A stretch of 64,000 nucleotides of DNA from Kitasatospora sp. NBC_01287. GTDB lineage: Bacteria > Actinomycetota > Actinomycetes > Streptomycetales > Streptomycetaceae. Both the position numbers and the translations under genes were made by a program. The notes under the pieces were generated by a model. It was not told the DNA's origin. It saw only the letters and a program-made list of their open reading frames with translations, and made no database searches. Where the stretch lies: contig NZ_JAPEPB010000001.1 in assembly GCF_026340565.1 (NCBI RefSeq), positions 1 to 64,000 of the forward strand, in the 5' to 3' direction. Shown in pieces: positions 35,406 through 43,471 of this stretch (the first letter of the stretch is position 1; each line of letters begins with the position of its first letter).

Positions 35406-35828
35406 ATGGGGTCGCTGCTGGAACGGCTGGCAGAACACGAGGCCGGTGCCCGCGAACGGGTCGAGCGCCTGCGCGAGCAGATCGACGCGCTGGTCGCGCA
35501 GTTGACCGAGGCCGAGAACGCCCTGACGCGCCTGGAGATCACCCGCGAGACCGTGCTCGCCCTGGCCGCAGAGGACGAGGCGGAACACGCCGCCGACCCG
35601 GTCCTGTCCCAACCGGCCTACCGACACATCCTGACCGCCTTCGAGCACGCCGAGACCGAACTCCGCGCCAAAGACCTCTGCCAAGCCCTCGGCACCGGGC
35701 TGGCACCGAAGCAGATCGAAGGCATGCGCGCCAAGCTCAAGCGCCTCGTCGGCCGAGGCATCCTGACCGAGCCCGAACCTGGCCTGTTCATCCTGCCCCG
35801 CCCGGAAACCGTGCCCAACCCCCGTTAG
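35406..35828 (+). CDS. IS-associated coiled-coil/winged-helix protein
   Basis: 140 aa. AGGAGG lies eight bases before the ATG, 14 bp below the transposase stop, so one operon. Residues 1-55 form a coiled coil (LLERLAEHEAGARERVERLR...). The C-terminal half looks like a winged helix (LCQALGTGLAPKQIEGMRAK, then LVGRGILTEPEPGLFIL). It lies inside the element's inverted repeats, so it is a passenger or an accessory regulator of transposition. From memory, similar genes follow this transposase type in other streptomycetes. Confidence 0.7.
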   Translation: MGSLLERLAEHEAGARERVERLREQIDALVAQLTEAENALTRLEITRETVLALAAEDEAEHAADPVLSQPAYRHILTAFEHAETELRAKDLCQALGTGLAPKQIEGMRAKLKRLVGRGILTEPEPGLFILPRPETVPNPR

Positions 35829-35849
35829 GACCCGTCCGCCCGGCCGGCG

Positions 35850-36272
35850 CTAGAGATCCAGCCACCGTTTCCACCCGCCCGTCAGTGCGACGTCGACCTC
35901 CTTGAACGCGGCCTTCCACGCGCCGCTCTCGCGCACCATGGCGTACCGGGCCTCGCCACCGATCAGTCCCTCCGGCACGTAGACCCAGCACTTCCTCGGC
36001 GTCTCCTGCTCGACGCGCAGGATCGGCTCAGCGAACTCCGGAGGCGTGCCGAAGCACAGCAGGTCGTAGCGCGACTGGTGCCGAGCCAGCGCCTTCTTCG
36101 CCAGATATCTGTCGAACACCGCTTTCACCGCAGCCAGTTGGTCAGCGTACGTGGTGTCGCGTCGACAGGATTCCATCCACTCCTCCCACCGGCGCATCTC
36201 GTCGAAGAAGTCCTGCGCGGCCGCTCGGGCGCCTGCTATGCCCCGATCGTTCTGCTGGTCGTCCTGCGACAT
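35850..36272 (-). CDS. hypothetical protein (140 aa), possible NTF2-like fold
   Basis: ATG 36272 with GAGAGGCAGAG upstream. The N-terminal helices (FFDEMRRWEEWMESCRR; ADQLAAVKAVFDRYL) precede strands (YDLLCFGTPPEF; KCWVYVPEGL; ARYAMVRESG; WKAAFKEVDVAL), a helix-then-sheet order seen in NTF2-like immunity proteins. It is convergent with the accessory gene and inside the IS5-like repeats. No confident family. Confidence 0.6.
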   Translation of the reverse strand: MSQDDQQNDRGIAGARAAAQDFFDEMRRWEEWMESCRRDTTYADQLAAVKAVFDRYLAKKALARHQSRYDLLCFGTPPEFAEPILRVEQETPRKCWVYVPEGLIGGEARYAMVRESGAWKAAFKEVDVALTGGWKRWLDL

Positions 36273-36513
36273 TCGCTCTGCCTCTCACGAGCAACAACGG
36301 GACGAAGGCTTATATAACACCCTCTCAGCCCGTCCGGCCTTCTCGCGTACCTGCCAGCGCAGCAGGTCGTGGACGGTCTGGGTAGTGCCGTCGTCGCGCC
36401 ACTTGGCGAAGTAGTAGTACACCGCGCCGTAGGGCCCTCTCTGTCAGCCTTGGGTGAGACGTCCCGCTTTGTCGGGTTAGCCTGAGAGGGCCCGAGTAGG
36501 AGTTCCATCCCTG

Positions 36514-36897
36514 ATGACCAGCACCAATCCGTCCGCTGCCGACCCGGCTCCCAGGCCGAAGCGCCGCACGTTCAGTCCCGAGTACAAGCTGCGGATCGTC
36601 GCCGAGTACGACGCCGCGCCCAAGAACGAGAAGGGTGCGGTTCTGCGCCGCGAGCGCCTGTACCACTCGCACGTCACCGAGTGGCGGGCCGCGCGCGATG
36701 CCGGGGCCCTGGAGAACCTGGTCGACCACCGCACCAGCCCGGCCCGCCCGAAGAAGTCCGCCACCGAGGTCGAGAACGAGAAGCTGCGCCGGCAGGTGGA
36801 ACGGCTGGAGAGGGAGCTCGCCCGGAACAAGGCAGCGTTGGAGGTCCTGGGAAAAGCGTCGGCGCTCTTGGAAATGATCTCCGAGAGCGCGGACTGA
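36514..36897 (+). CDS. IS3 orfA (copy 2)
   Basis: 127 aa, identical as far as I can read to the 18856-19239 protein: N-terminal HTH, basic middle (HRTSPARPKKS) and a leucine-zipper end. It is expected to shift -1 into orfB near its 3' end. Confidence 0.9.
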   Translation: MTSTNPSAADPAPRPKRRTFSPEYKLRIVAEYDAAPKNEKGAVLRRERLYHSHVTEWRAARDAGALENLVDHRTSPARPKKSATEVENEKLRRQVERLERELARNKAALEVLGKASALLEMISESAD

Positions 36898-36917
36898 AGC
36901 ACGCCGCGGACCCCGTC

Positions 36918-37922
36918 GTGGACGAGGCGTTCACCGCCGTCGAACACGAGCTCGGCACCACGGCCGCATGCCGGCTGACCGGCCGCTCCCGGGCCACCCA
37001 CTACCGCAGGCTTCAGCCGACGCCCGCACGCAAGCCCAGGTCGCCCCAGGTCCAGCCATCGGCCCTGACAGCCGAAGAGCGCACTGCGGTACTGGAGTTG
37101 ATGAACAGCCCCGAGTACGCCGAACTGGCGCCCGCGCAGATCTGGGCCCGTGAGCTGGACACCGGGCGCTACCACTGCTCGGTCTCCACGATGTACCGGA
37201 TCCTGCGTGAGCGGGGGCAGTCCGGTGAGCGCCGCCGCCAGGCCACCCACCCGGCCAAAACGGTGCCCGAACTGGTCGCCGACGGCCCCTCGCAAGTCTT
37301 CACCTGGGACATCACCAAAGCTGCCGGCCCCAGGAAGGGCATCTGGTACCACGCCTACGTGATCATCGACATCTTCAGCCGCTACATCGTCGGCCACACC
37401 GTCGAACTGGCCGAATCAGCCGAGCGGGCGGAGGAGTTGATCCGCGAGACCATCGCGCGCAACGGCATCGTCCCCGAGACCGTGCACGCCGACCGGGGCA
37501 CCTCGATGACCTCCAAGAAGGTCTCCCAGCTGCTGATCGACCTCGGCGTCACCCGGAGTCACTCGCGTCCGAAGGTCTCCAACGACAACCCTTACAGCGA
37601 GGCCCAGTTCAAGACCACCAAGTACATGTCCGACTACCCCGAGCGGTTCGACTCCCTGGCCCATGCCCGCGAATGGTTCGACGCCTTCATCTCGTACTAC
37701 AACCACGAGCACAGGCACTCGGGTATCGGACTTCACACGCCCGCCAGCGTCCACTTCGGCACGGCGGAGGAGATCCGCGACCAGCGGTCCGTCACCCTCG
37801 CCGAGGCCTACGCGCGCCACCCCGAACGCTTCGGCCGCCGTCCCAGACCACCCGAGATCCCGAAGACGGCATGGATCAACGACCCCGCCAAGCGCAGGGA
37901 ACCCGCACCACAAACCTCATAA
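36918..37922 (+). CDS. IS3 orfB, DDE transposase (copy 2)
   Basis: Same integrase core as copy 1, with TWDITKA, VHADRGTSM and SEAQFKTTKY holding the D, D and E. GTG 36918 is the first usable in-frame start; the frame is open upstream through orfA, so the main product is probably an orfAB fusion. A single silent-looking or minor base difference from copy 1 occurs near 37257 (ACCCGGCCAAAACG against ACCCGGCCAAGACG). Confidence 0.9.
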   Translation: MDEAFTAVEHELGTTAACRLTGRSRATHYRRLQPTPARKPRSPQVQPSALTAEERTAVLELMNSPEYAELAPAQIWARELDTGRYHCSVSTMYRILRERGQSGERRRQATHPAKTVPELVADGPSQVFTWDITKAAGPRKGIWYHAYVIIDIFSRYIVGHTVELAESAERAEELIRETIARNGIVPETVHADRGTSMTSKKVSQLLIDLGVTRSHSRPKVSNDNPYSEAQFKTTKYMSDYPERFDSLAHAREWFDAFISYYNHEHRHSGIGLHTPASVHFGTAEEIRDQRSVTLAEAYARHPERFGRRPRPPEIPKTAWINDPAKRREPAPQTS

Positions 37923-38356
37923 CGTCACGACCGTCTCACTGGACTTGAAATCTTCCGGGCGGCAGGTCATGCGGGAGGTAGCGCCACTGGCAGCCGGTCC
38001 GGGCCTGATACAAGATCGCGTTCACGACCTCCCGCAGGTCGTACCTGCCCTGATGGCCGCTGACCGACGGATGCATGCCCTTCCAGGCCGTCAGCACCGG
38101 CCGGATCAGCTCCCACCGCTCGTCCGACAGATCGCTCGGATACCGAAGACGCTCACCCATACTCCTACTTCAGCGCAACCCGACCAGACGTCAACCCCCT
38201 TGGCACAGAAGCTACTTCACCGCAGCAGGGATGAATCGCATAGAACACCCACATAACGCCCTCTCAGGGCTCCGGGAGGCAGAACACTCCGTAGAAAGCT
38301 CTGGAGCCTCCTCAGCTCCCGAGCCAGGACCACGGCCGCAAACCACGCCCCGAGGC

Positions 38357-38476
38357 CGGGGAGCCGGGTCGGCAGTGGACGGATTGGTGCTGGTCATCAG
38401 GGGTGGAACTCCTACCCGGGCCCTCTAAGGCTAACCCGACAAAGCGGGACGTCTCACCCAAGGCTGACACAGAGGG
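38357..38476 (-). mobile_element. IS3 end remnant (third copy, about 120 bp)
   Basis: Matches 19200-19318 with a few changes. It contains the first dozen codons of orfA (ATG at 38397, MTSTNPSTADPAPRP) and the outer end reading ...GGCTGACACAGAGGG. The rest of the element is absent. Divergence from the two full copies shows it is older. Confidence 0.85.
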
Positions 38477-38499
38477 ACCAGGGACAAGAACCCCGACCA

Positions 38500-38657
38500 C
38501 CCCAATGAACAGCCACGCCGAGCCACTGAAAACCAAACGCCGATCATCAGCGTTGCACCCCGACAACCGCCACCAAGCCACCGAGCACCACCACCAGGCC
38601 GCCGACCACCACCACCAAGAGAAGGCCGGCCCCGGCAACGGCCGACGCCCGGCCGAC
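38500..38657. repeat. composite intergenic repeat, copy C (left part)
   Basis: GTTGCACCCC (about 38553) and CGAGCACCACCACCAGG with GAGAAGGCCGGCC match the GTTGCAC and CACCACCAGG modules of copy A (1266-1345). The mini-Tn7-like element inserted at 38658 splits this copy; it resumes at 40776. Confidence 0.65.
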
Positions 38658-38809
38658 TGTCCTGTGACGGCGAACCTTGACCGATTGACAGGGAAGCCTC
38701 GCCGAACACAGTTCGTGACAGCGAAGTTTGATCGTCACATGCCATTGGAGGTGGCCTGTTGCCGGCTCGGGAGCAGCTGCATAGTCTTGACCCGCTTTGG
38801 GAGGGGCTT

Positions 38810-39103
38810 ATGAGTGATGATCAGGGACAGGGCTACAGCGCGACCGAGGCACTGGACAACAGGAGCATCAAGAGCCGCGGCAAGAGGTTCCTGGGCGGCG
38901 TGGTGCTCACGCTACTGGTCCTGGGCATCGCCGTCGCCGCCGTGGGCGCGGTTGTCGTCGTCGACTGGTTGGCGTTCCGCATTGCCATGTGGCTCGGCTC
39001 AGTGCTGGTGTTCATCGAGGCGATCGTGTGCCTGTACTGGCGCGGTCAGATGCCCGCTCAATCCCGTGCCGAGAGGAAGCGGCGCAAGAGCCGTTCGCTC
39101 TAG
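38810..39103 (+). CDS. small two-helix membrane protein, cargo of the mini-element
   Basis: 97 aa; ATG 38810 with GGGAGGGG about four bases upstream. An acidic/Ser start is followed by two transmembrane helices (VVLTLLVLGIAVAAVGAVVV and IAMWLGSVLVFIEAIVCLYW, about residues 30-50 and 57-77) and a very basic cytoplasmic tail (RAERKRRKSRS). The stop TAG overlaps the TA target of the IS630. TAG is also present on the right flank, so the gene is intact. Function unknown. Confidence 0.7.
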   Translation: MSDDQGQGYSATEALDNRSIKSRGKRFLGGVVLTLLVLGIAVAAVGAVVVVDWLAFRIAMWLGSVLVFIEAIVCLYWRGQMPAQSRAERKRRKSRSL

Positions 39104-39192
39104 TGCTCTGACCGAATAGGTTCGCCGGGTTGGCGGTGCCACCGTCCGGACCGGTTGGATGTGGGCGGACATCCGAGGTGTGGGGAGGCGTG

Positions 39193-40308
39193 GTGGCGGA
39201 GCCGGTCAAGGTCCGGAGACTGACCGACCAGGAGGGGCAGCAGTTACAGCGGATCGTGCGTCGGGGCAGCACGAACACGGTGCGCTACCGGCGGGCGATG
39301 ATGCTGCTGGCCTCGGCCGGCGGCAACCGCGTGCCGGTCATCGCCCAGTTGGTCGCGGCCGACGAAGACACCGTGCGTGACGTGATCCACCGGTTCAACG
39401 AGATCGGTCTGGCCTGCCTGGACCCTCGTTGGGCGGGAGGCCGTCCCCGCCTGCTCAGTCCTGACGACGAGGACTTCGTCGTCCAGACGGCCACCACTCG
39501 CCCGGCCAAGCTCGGGCAGCCCTTCACCCGCTGGTCGATCCGCAAGCTCGCCGCCTACCTGCGCAAGGTTCACGGCCGGGTGATCCGCCTGGGTCGCGAG
39601 GCTCTGCGCTGCCTGCTCGCCCGACGCGGCGTCACCTTCCAACGGACCAAGACGTGGAAGGAGTCCACCGACCCGGAGCGGGATGCCAAGCTCGACCGGA
39701 TCGAGCACGTCCTGGACCGCTTCCCCGACCGCACGTTCGCGTTCGACGAGTTCGGACCGCTCGGTATCCGCCCCAACGGCGGATCCTGCTGGGCCAAGGA
39801 GGGCAGGCCCGACCGGCTGCCGGCGACCTACCATCGCACCCACGGCGTCACCTACTTCCACGGCTGCTACTCGATCGGCGACGACACCCTGTGGGGCGTC
39901 AACCGCCGCCGCAAGGGCACCACGAACACCATGGCCGCACTCCGATCGATCCGGGCCGCCCGCCCAGACGGCGCCCCGGTCTACGTGATCCTGGACAACC
40001 TCTCCGCCCACAACGGCAAGAAGATCCGCAGCTGGGCTCACAACAACAACGTCCACCTCTGCTTCACCCCGACGAACGCTTCCTGGGCCAACCCGATCGA
40101 GGCGCACTTCGGGCCGCTGAGGCAGTTCACCCTCGCGAACTCGAACCACCCCAACCACACGGTCCAGACCCGCGAACTGCACCGCTACCTGCGCTGGCGC
40201 AACACCAACGCCCGCCACCCCGACGTACTCGCCGCCCAACGCCGCGAACGCGCCCGCATCCGCAGTGAGAAGGGCCTGCGCTGGGGCGGCCGACCGGCGG
40301 CGGCCTGA
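39193..40308 (+). CDS. IS630-family transposase
   Basis: About 371 aa, start at the second of two adjacent GTGs for ribosome-site spacing (GGGGAGG). N-terminal HTH pair (MMLLASAGGNRVPVIAQLV; RWSIRKLAAYLRKVHG). DDE/D core: FAFDEFGPLG with the first Asp, PVYVILDNLSAHNGK with the second, and NPIEAHFGPLRQF with the Glu. Appears intact. Confidence 0.92.
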   Translation: MAEPVKVRRLTDQEGQQLQRIVRRGSTNTVRYRRAMMLLASAGGNRVPVIAQLVAADEDTVRDVIHRFNEIGLACLDPRWAGGRPRLLSPDDEDFVVQTATTRPAKLGQPFTRWSIRKLAAYLRKVHGRVIRLGREALRCLLARRGVTFQRTKTWKESTDPERDAKLDRIEHVLDRFPDRTFAFDEFGPLGIRPNGGSCWAKEGRPDRLPATYHRTHGVTYFHGCYSIGDDTLWGVNRRRKGTTNTMAALRSIRAARPDGAPVYVILDNLSAHNGKKIRSWAHNNNVHLCFTPTNASWANPIEAHFGPLRQFTLANSNHPNHTVQTRELHRYLRWRNTNARHPDVLAAQRRERARIRSEKGLRWGGRPAAA

Positions 40309-40551
40309 TCAATCGCCGACGTTGAGCTCCGCAAACTCAGCGACCCCGAGCTCGGCCAGGACGCCGCGGAGCCGCGTCAGTGCTTCGTCCCGCTGCAAGC
40401 CCTCCGCGATCTCCAGGTCGAGATGGCAACGACCCATGCCGCTGCCCGCGCCTGTGACCTCACCGTGGAGGCCGAACTCGGCCTCCACCGCCTCCTCGAC
40501 CTCATCACGGTCGATCGGCAAACCAACAAAGACGATCTCTACGAACAACAC
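40309..40551 (-). CDS. 80-aa passenger protein inside the IS630
   Basis: GTG 40551 with GGAGG four to eight bases upstream. It is convergent with the transposase and contained within the IS tips. Sequence pattern: strand (VLFVEIVFVGL), acidic helix (DRDEVEEAVEAEFG), strand (RCHLDLEIAE), helix (ALTRLRGVLAELG), a small ferredoxin-like or thioesterase-free alpha/beta unit. Codon bias supports coding. No family recognised; it may regulate transposition. Confidence 0.6.
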   Translation of the reverse strand: MLFVEIVFVGLPIDRDEVEEAVEAEFGLHGEVTGAGSGMGRCHLDLEIAEGLQRDEALTRLRGVLAELGVAEFAELNVGD

Positions 40552-40775
40552 GGCCCTCCGTCTCAACCCGGCGAACCATATCGGTCAGAGCACTAGCCCC
40601 GGGGCTAGAGCCGCAAACCACGAGAACCGGCGGGCGAGCGGGCATCCTCAGCCTGAAGATCGAGACACCCCCGAACCAATCCTGACCTGCGGCGATCAGA
40701 CTTCGCTGTCACAGACTGATATCGGTCAATCTTCGGTGGCAACCGCTCAAGGTTCGGCGGCACAGGACACCGACC

Positions 40776-41605
40776 GACCGGCGCACCCCCGGACTGCGGC
40801 CCGCCCCGCAGCTGTCGCGCATGCTGTCGCGCCCAGACCACACACAGGGGATCAGGCGCATCCGCCCACGTCACACCACATGACACCACCCCCCGCGACA
40901 AGCCAACGCGACAGGGGCGCGACAGCCCACCACCTACTCCCGAGCCGACCCGCAGCAGCCTCCCCGGACCACCACCAGAGCCACCACAGCAGCCTCCAGG
41001 GCGGCCTGACGGCCACCCAGCACCACCACGCCAGGAACCTGGACGGCGGCCGCCCGGCGGCGCCCAGCAAGCAGGCAGGCGGAGCGCAGCCCGGCCGACG
41101 CGAGCACAGCCGGCCCGGGACAGCGGCGCAGCACCGCACGGCAGCCAGCACGGCGGCCAGCACACGACCATGACGGGCGCAGCACCAGGAGGGCGGCACG
41201 GCCCGGACGGCGGCGCCAGTGCCCGGCCACCCCGGACGGCGGCCGCCCGACGGCGACCACCGAGAAGCGCCCAGCCCGACCCCACCAAACCGAACACCGG
41301 CCCCACCACCACACCCGGCCACCACAATTCCGGCCCGAATTCACACCACCACCGGGTGGCCAATCCGCCAAAACAGCCGAACGGAATACCCGGCAGAATT
41401 CACACCCGAAAACCGGCCCACAACACCCCACCGACCCCCGACCCGCCCCACCCCACCCTCGACCCTCATCCACCACCACACACAGTCACCATACCCCGCC
41501 GACCACCCACCCTCGCCACCCGCCCAACAGGTCCAACCAAAGGTCCAGACAACACCGTGTGTGAGGCCATTCCACGCACAACAACACCAACAGGTCACGC
41601 CCGAC
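40776..41605. repeat. composite intergenic repeat, copy C (right part)
   Basis: Directly continues the left part after removing the mini-element. TGTCGCGC pair at 40813 and 40824 with GCGCGACA at about 40916, CACACAGGGGATCAGG (copy A 1428-1443), GCGGCCTGACGGCCACCCAG, and the C-rich tail with GAATTC steps ending CAACAGGTCACGCCC. No gene. Confidence 0.7.
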
Positions 41606-41639
41606 GGCCCTTCGCCGGCCCAGCGAGCTGAGTGGGGTC

Positions 41640-43294
41640 TATCAGGATTCCGGCTCTGTCCCGTATTCGGTGGTAACGAAGGGTGACGGTCGCCGTTGGC
41701 ATGGCATGCGTGATGTCAACGAGCTTGTGGGTGTGATGTTTTCGGGACTGTCGGCCCTCGTCGTCGAGGGCGTGACGGATGAGGGCGAGTTCATCAGGGT
41801 GGCTGCGCGAACCCCGGACGATCCGGTGCCATGTCCGATGTGCGGGCAGCTGACGGGACAGGTTCACGGTTTCCACGGACGGGTGATCGCGGATGTGCCG
41901 GTGGACGGGCGGAGGGTCGTGGCGTCGGTGCGGGTGCGGCGCATGGTCTGCCCGGTCCTGGGCTGCCCGCGGCAGACATTTCGCGAGCAGGTCCCCGGCC
42001 TGATCGAGCGCTACCAGCGGCGCACGCGCCGGCTTGCCGACCAACTCGGCATGATCGTGAAGGAGTTAGCGGGCCGGGCGGGCGCCCGCCTCTCCCGCGT
42101 GCTGGCCTGCGCGATCTCCCTTTCAACCGCCCTGCGTCTGCTCATGCGCCAGGCGATCCCGCCACTGCGCGTGCCGTGCGTGCTCGGCATCGACGACTTC
42201 GCCCTCAAGCGCCGGCACCGCTATGCCACCGTGATCATCGACGCCGAGACCGGCGAACGGATCGACGTCCTGCCCGACCGCACCACCAAGACCCTGGCCG
42301 CATGGCTGCGCGAGCACCCCGGAGCCGAGTACGTCTGCCGCGACGGATCCGCCTCCTACGGTGAGGCGATCCGTCAGGCTCTCCCCGAAGCGGTGCAGGT
42401 CAGCGACAGATGGCATCTCTGGAGCAACCTGTGCGGCAAAGTCCTGGCCGAGGTCCGATCCCACGCCACCTGCTGGGCGACCGCGGTGAACCCCCTCCGG
42501 CCCGGAGGCGTACGCGAGCAGACCACCCGCGAGCGCTGGCAGCAGGTCCACCATCTGCTCGGTCAAGGCGTGGGCATGCTCGAATGCGCCCGCCGCCTCG
42601 ACGTCGCCCTGAACACCGTCAAGCGGTACGCCCGCCTGAAGGAACCCACCGGCGACCGCCGCGCACCCCGCTACAAGCCCACGCTCGTCGACCCCTACCG
42701 CGAACACCTGCGCCGGCGCCGGGCCGAGAACCCCGCGGTGCCCGTCACCCACCTCCTGCGCGAGATCAAGGAGTTGGGCTACACCGGCAGCGCGAACCTC
42801 CTGGTCCGCTACCTCACCCAGGGTCGCGCCGAGGGCGACAGGCCTGTCACCACCCCGCAGCGCTTCGCCCGCCTCCTCCTCACCCGCCCCGAGAACCTGC
42901 GCGACAAGGACACCGAACTGCTGCGTGAACTCACCACGGCCTGCCCCGAGATGGCAGGACTCGCCCGTCTGACAGGAGAGTTCGCGCAACTGCTGACGCC
43001 GGCCCAGGGCAACGACGCCAAGCTCACCGTCTGGATCGCGTCAGTTCGCGCTGTCGACCTGCCCCACCTGCGCTCCTTCACGAACGGCCTGGAACTCGAC
43101 CGGGCCGCTGTCGACGCCGGACTCACCACCCCGCACCACAACGGCCGCACCGAGGGCGTCAACACACGAACCAAAAGGATCATGAGGCAGATGCACGGCC
43201 GAGCCGGCTTCGACCTCCTCCGGCACCGCATCCTTCTATAGTGATTCGTACAGAGCGTTACCACCGATTACGGGACAGAGCCGGAATCCTGATA
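41640..43294 (+). mobile_element. ISL3-family insertion sequence
   Basis: Terminal inverted repeats of about 35 bp, beginning TATCAGGATTCCGGCTCTGT at 41640 and mirrored to 43294, surround one intact transposase. The flanks do not show a clear 8-bp duplication, so a rearrangement after insertion is possible. It cuts a gene whose tail remains at 43295-43423. Confidence 0.85.
41706..43241 (+). CDS. ISL3-family transposase
   Basis: 511 aa from ATG 41706; an earlier GTG lies within the terminal repeat. N-terminal zinc finger (CPMCGQLTG... CPVLGCPRQTF), a middle HTH, and the DDE_Tnp_ISL3 core: VLGIDDFALKRRHRYATVI, VCRDGSASYGEAI, and the C-terminal TEGVNTRTKRIMRQMHGRAG with the Glu. It ends RHRILL as is typical. 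Looks functional. Confidence 0.92.
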   Translation: MRDVNELVGVMFSGLSALVVEGVTDEGEFIRVAARTPDDPVPCPMCGQLTGQVHGFHGRVIADVPVDGRRVVASVRVRRMVCPVLGCPRQTFREQVPGLIERYQRRTRRLADQLGMIVKELAGRAGARLSRVLACAISLSTALRLLMRQAIPPLRVPCVLGIDDFALKRRHRYATVIIDAETGERIDVLPDRTTKTLAAWLREHPGAEYVCRDGSASYGEAIRQALPEAVQVSDRWHLWSNLCGKVLAEVRSHATCWATAVNPLRPGGVREQTTRERWQQVHHLLGQGVGMLECARRLDVALNTVKRYARLKEPTGDRRAPRYKPTLVDPYREHLRRRRAENPAVPVTHLLREIKELGYTGSANLLVRYLTQGRAEGDRPVTTPQRFARLLLTRPENLRDKDTELLRELTTACPEMAGLARLTGEFAQLLTPAQGNDAKLTVWIASVRAVDLPHLRSFTNGLELDRAAVDAGLTTPHHNGRTEGVNTRTKRIMRQMHGRAGFDLLRHRILL

Positions 43295-43423
43295 CTCCCG
43301 CTGAGTGTCCAGGGCGTCCACGGGTCCTTCCGTTTCCACGACTTCGATCCCGACACGGGGCGTCTGACAGTCGCAGGGGTGGGGGAACCGCCTCATTGGC
43401 CGCAGTCCGACGGCATGGCGTAG
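43295..43423 (+). pseudogene. 3' tail of a gene truncated by ISL3
   Basis: A short frame reads LSVQGVHGSFRFHDFDPDTG, then RLTVAGVGEPPHWP, and stops at 43423. The amino-acid texture looks genuine, but it has no start and begins at the IS end. Family unknown. Confidence 0.4.
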
Positions 43424-43471
43424 CCAGCGACGAGGTGGCGGGGGCTGCTGTGCGTGGCCGGGTTCGGGCCG

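Larger units (their letters stand above)
34435..36328 (+). mobile_element. IS5-like element with passenger genes (about 1.9 kb)
   Basis: The left tip CTGAGAGGGCGTTATGT (34435) matches the inverted right tip CTGAGAGGGTGTTATAT (ending 36328). Between them lie a transposase in two frames, a coiled-coil accessory protein and an opposite-strand small gene. The right tip directly abuts an inverted, truncated second copy (36324-38267) that shares CTCAG, so the original right flank and any target duplication are gone. Confidence 0.65.
36435..37956 (+). mobile_element. IS3-family insertion sequence, copy 2 (1,522 bp)
   Basis: Same length as the copy at 17797-19318, in opposite orientation. It is flanked by GGG on both sides (36432-36434 and 37957-37959). 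It is inserted in the IS5-like transposase relic. The near-perfect identity implies recent movement. Confidence 0.9.
36324..38267 (-). mobile_element. IS5-like element relic, inverted second copy, split by IS3
   Basis: 36324-36434 is the reverse complement of about 34741-34857. 37957-38267 is the reverse complement of the transposase start and left tip (34435-34742), ending CCCTCTCAG at 38267. The 3' half of the transposase and the passenger genes are missing. Joining the two parts across the IS3 element restores ...GCCGTAGGGCGGCAGG..., with GGG duplicated. The relic supplied the target for IS3 copy 2. Confidence 0.85.
39103..40593 (+). mobile_element. IS630-family insertion sequence (1,491 bp)
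   Basis: Inverted tips GTGCTCTGACCGA (39103) and its complement ending at 40593, extending with GGTTCGCCGGGTTG, flanked by TA (39101-39102 and 40594-40595) as expected for the family. It carries the transposase and an opposite-strand 80-aa gene. Inserted at the stop codon of the mini-element cargo gene. Confidence 0.9.
38658..40770. mobile_element. cargo-only Tn7-like mini-element (2,113 bp including nested IS630)
   Basis: The ends are 77-bp inverted repeats (38658-38734 and 40694-40770; 60 of 77 positions match, no gaps), starting TGTCCTGTG. Each contains three about 19-base direct sites of the form TGACnGCGAA-nn-TTGAnCG. CCGAC sits immediately outside both (38653-38657 and 40771-40775), a 5-bp target duplication. 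TGT tips, multiple end sites and a 5-bp duplication are Tn7/Tn5053 traits. There are no transposition genes, only one small membrane-protein gene; the IS630 (39103-40593) entered later. Without it the element is about 620 bp. Confidence 0.85.

Noticed and set aside
41632..43302. 8-bp target duplication for the ISL3 element
   Set aside because: The flanking eight bases on each side do not match at any reasonable choice of tip.
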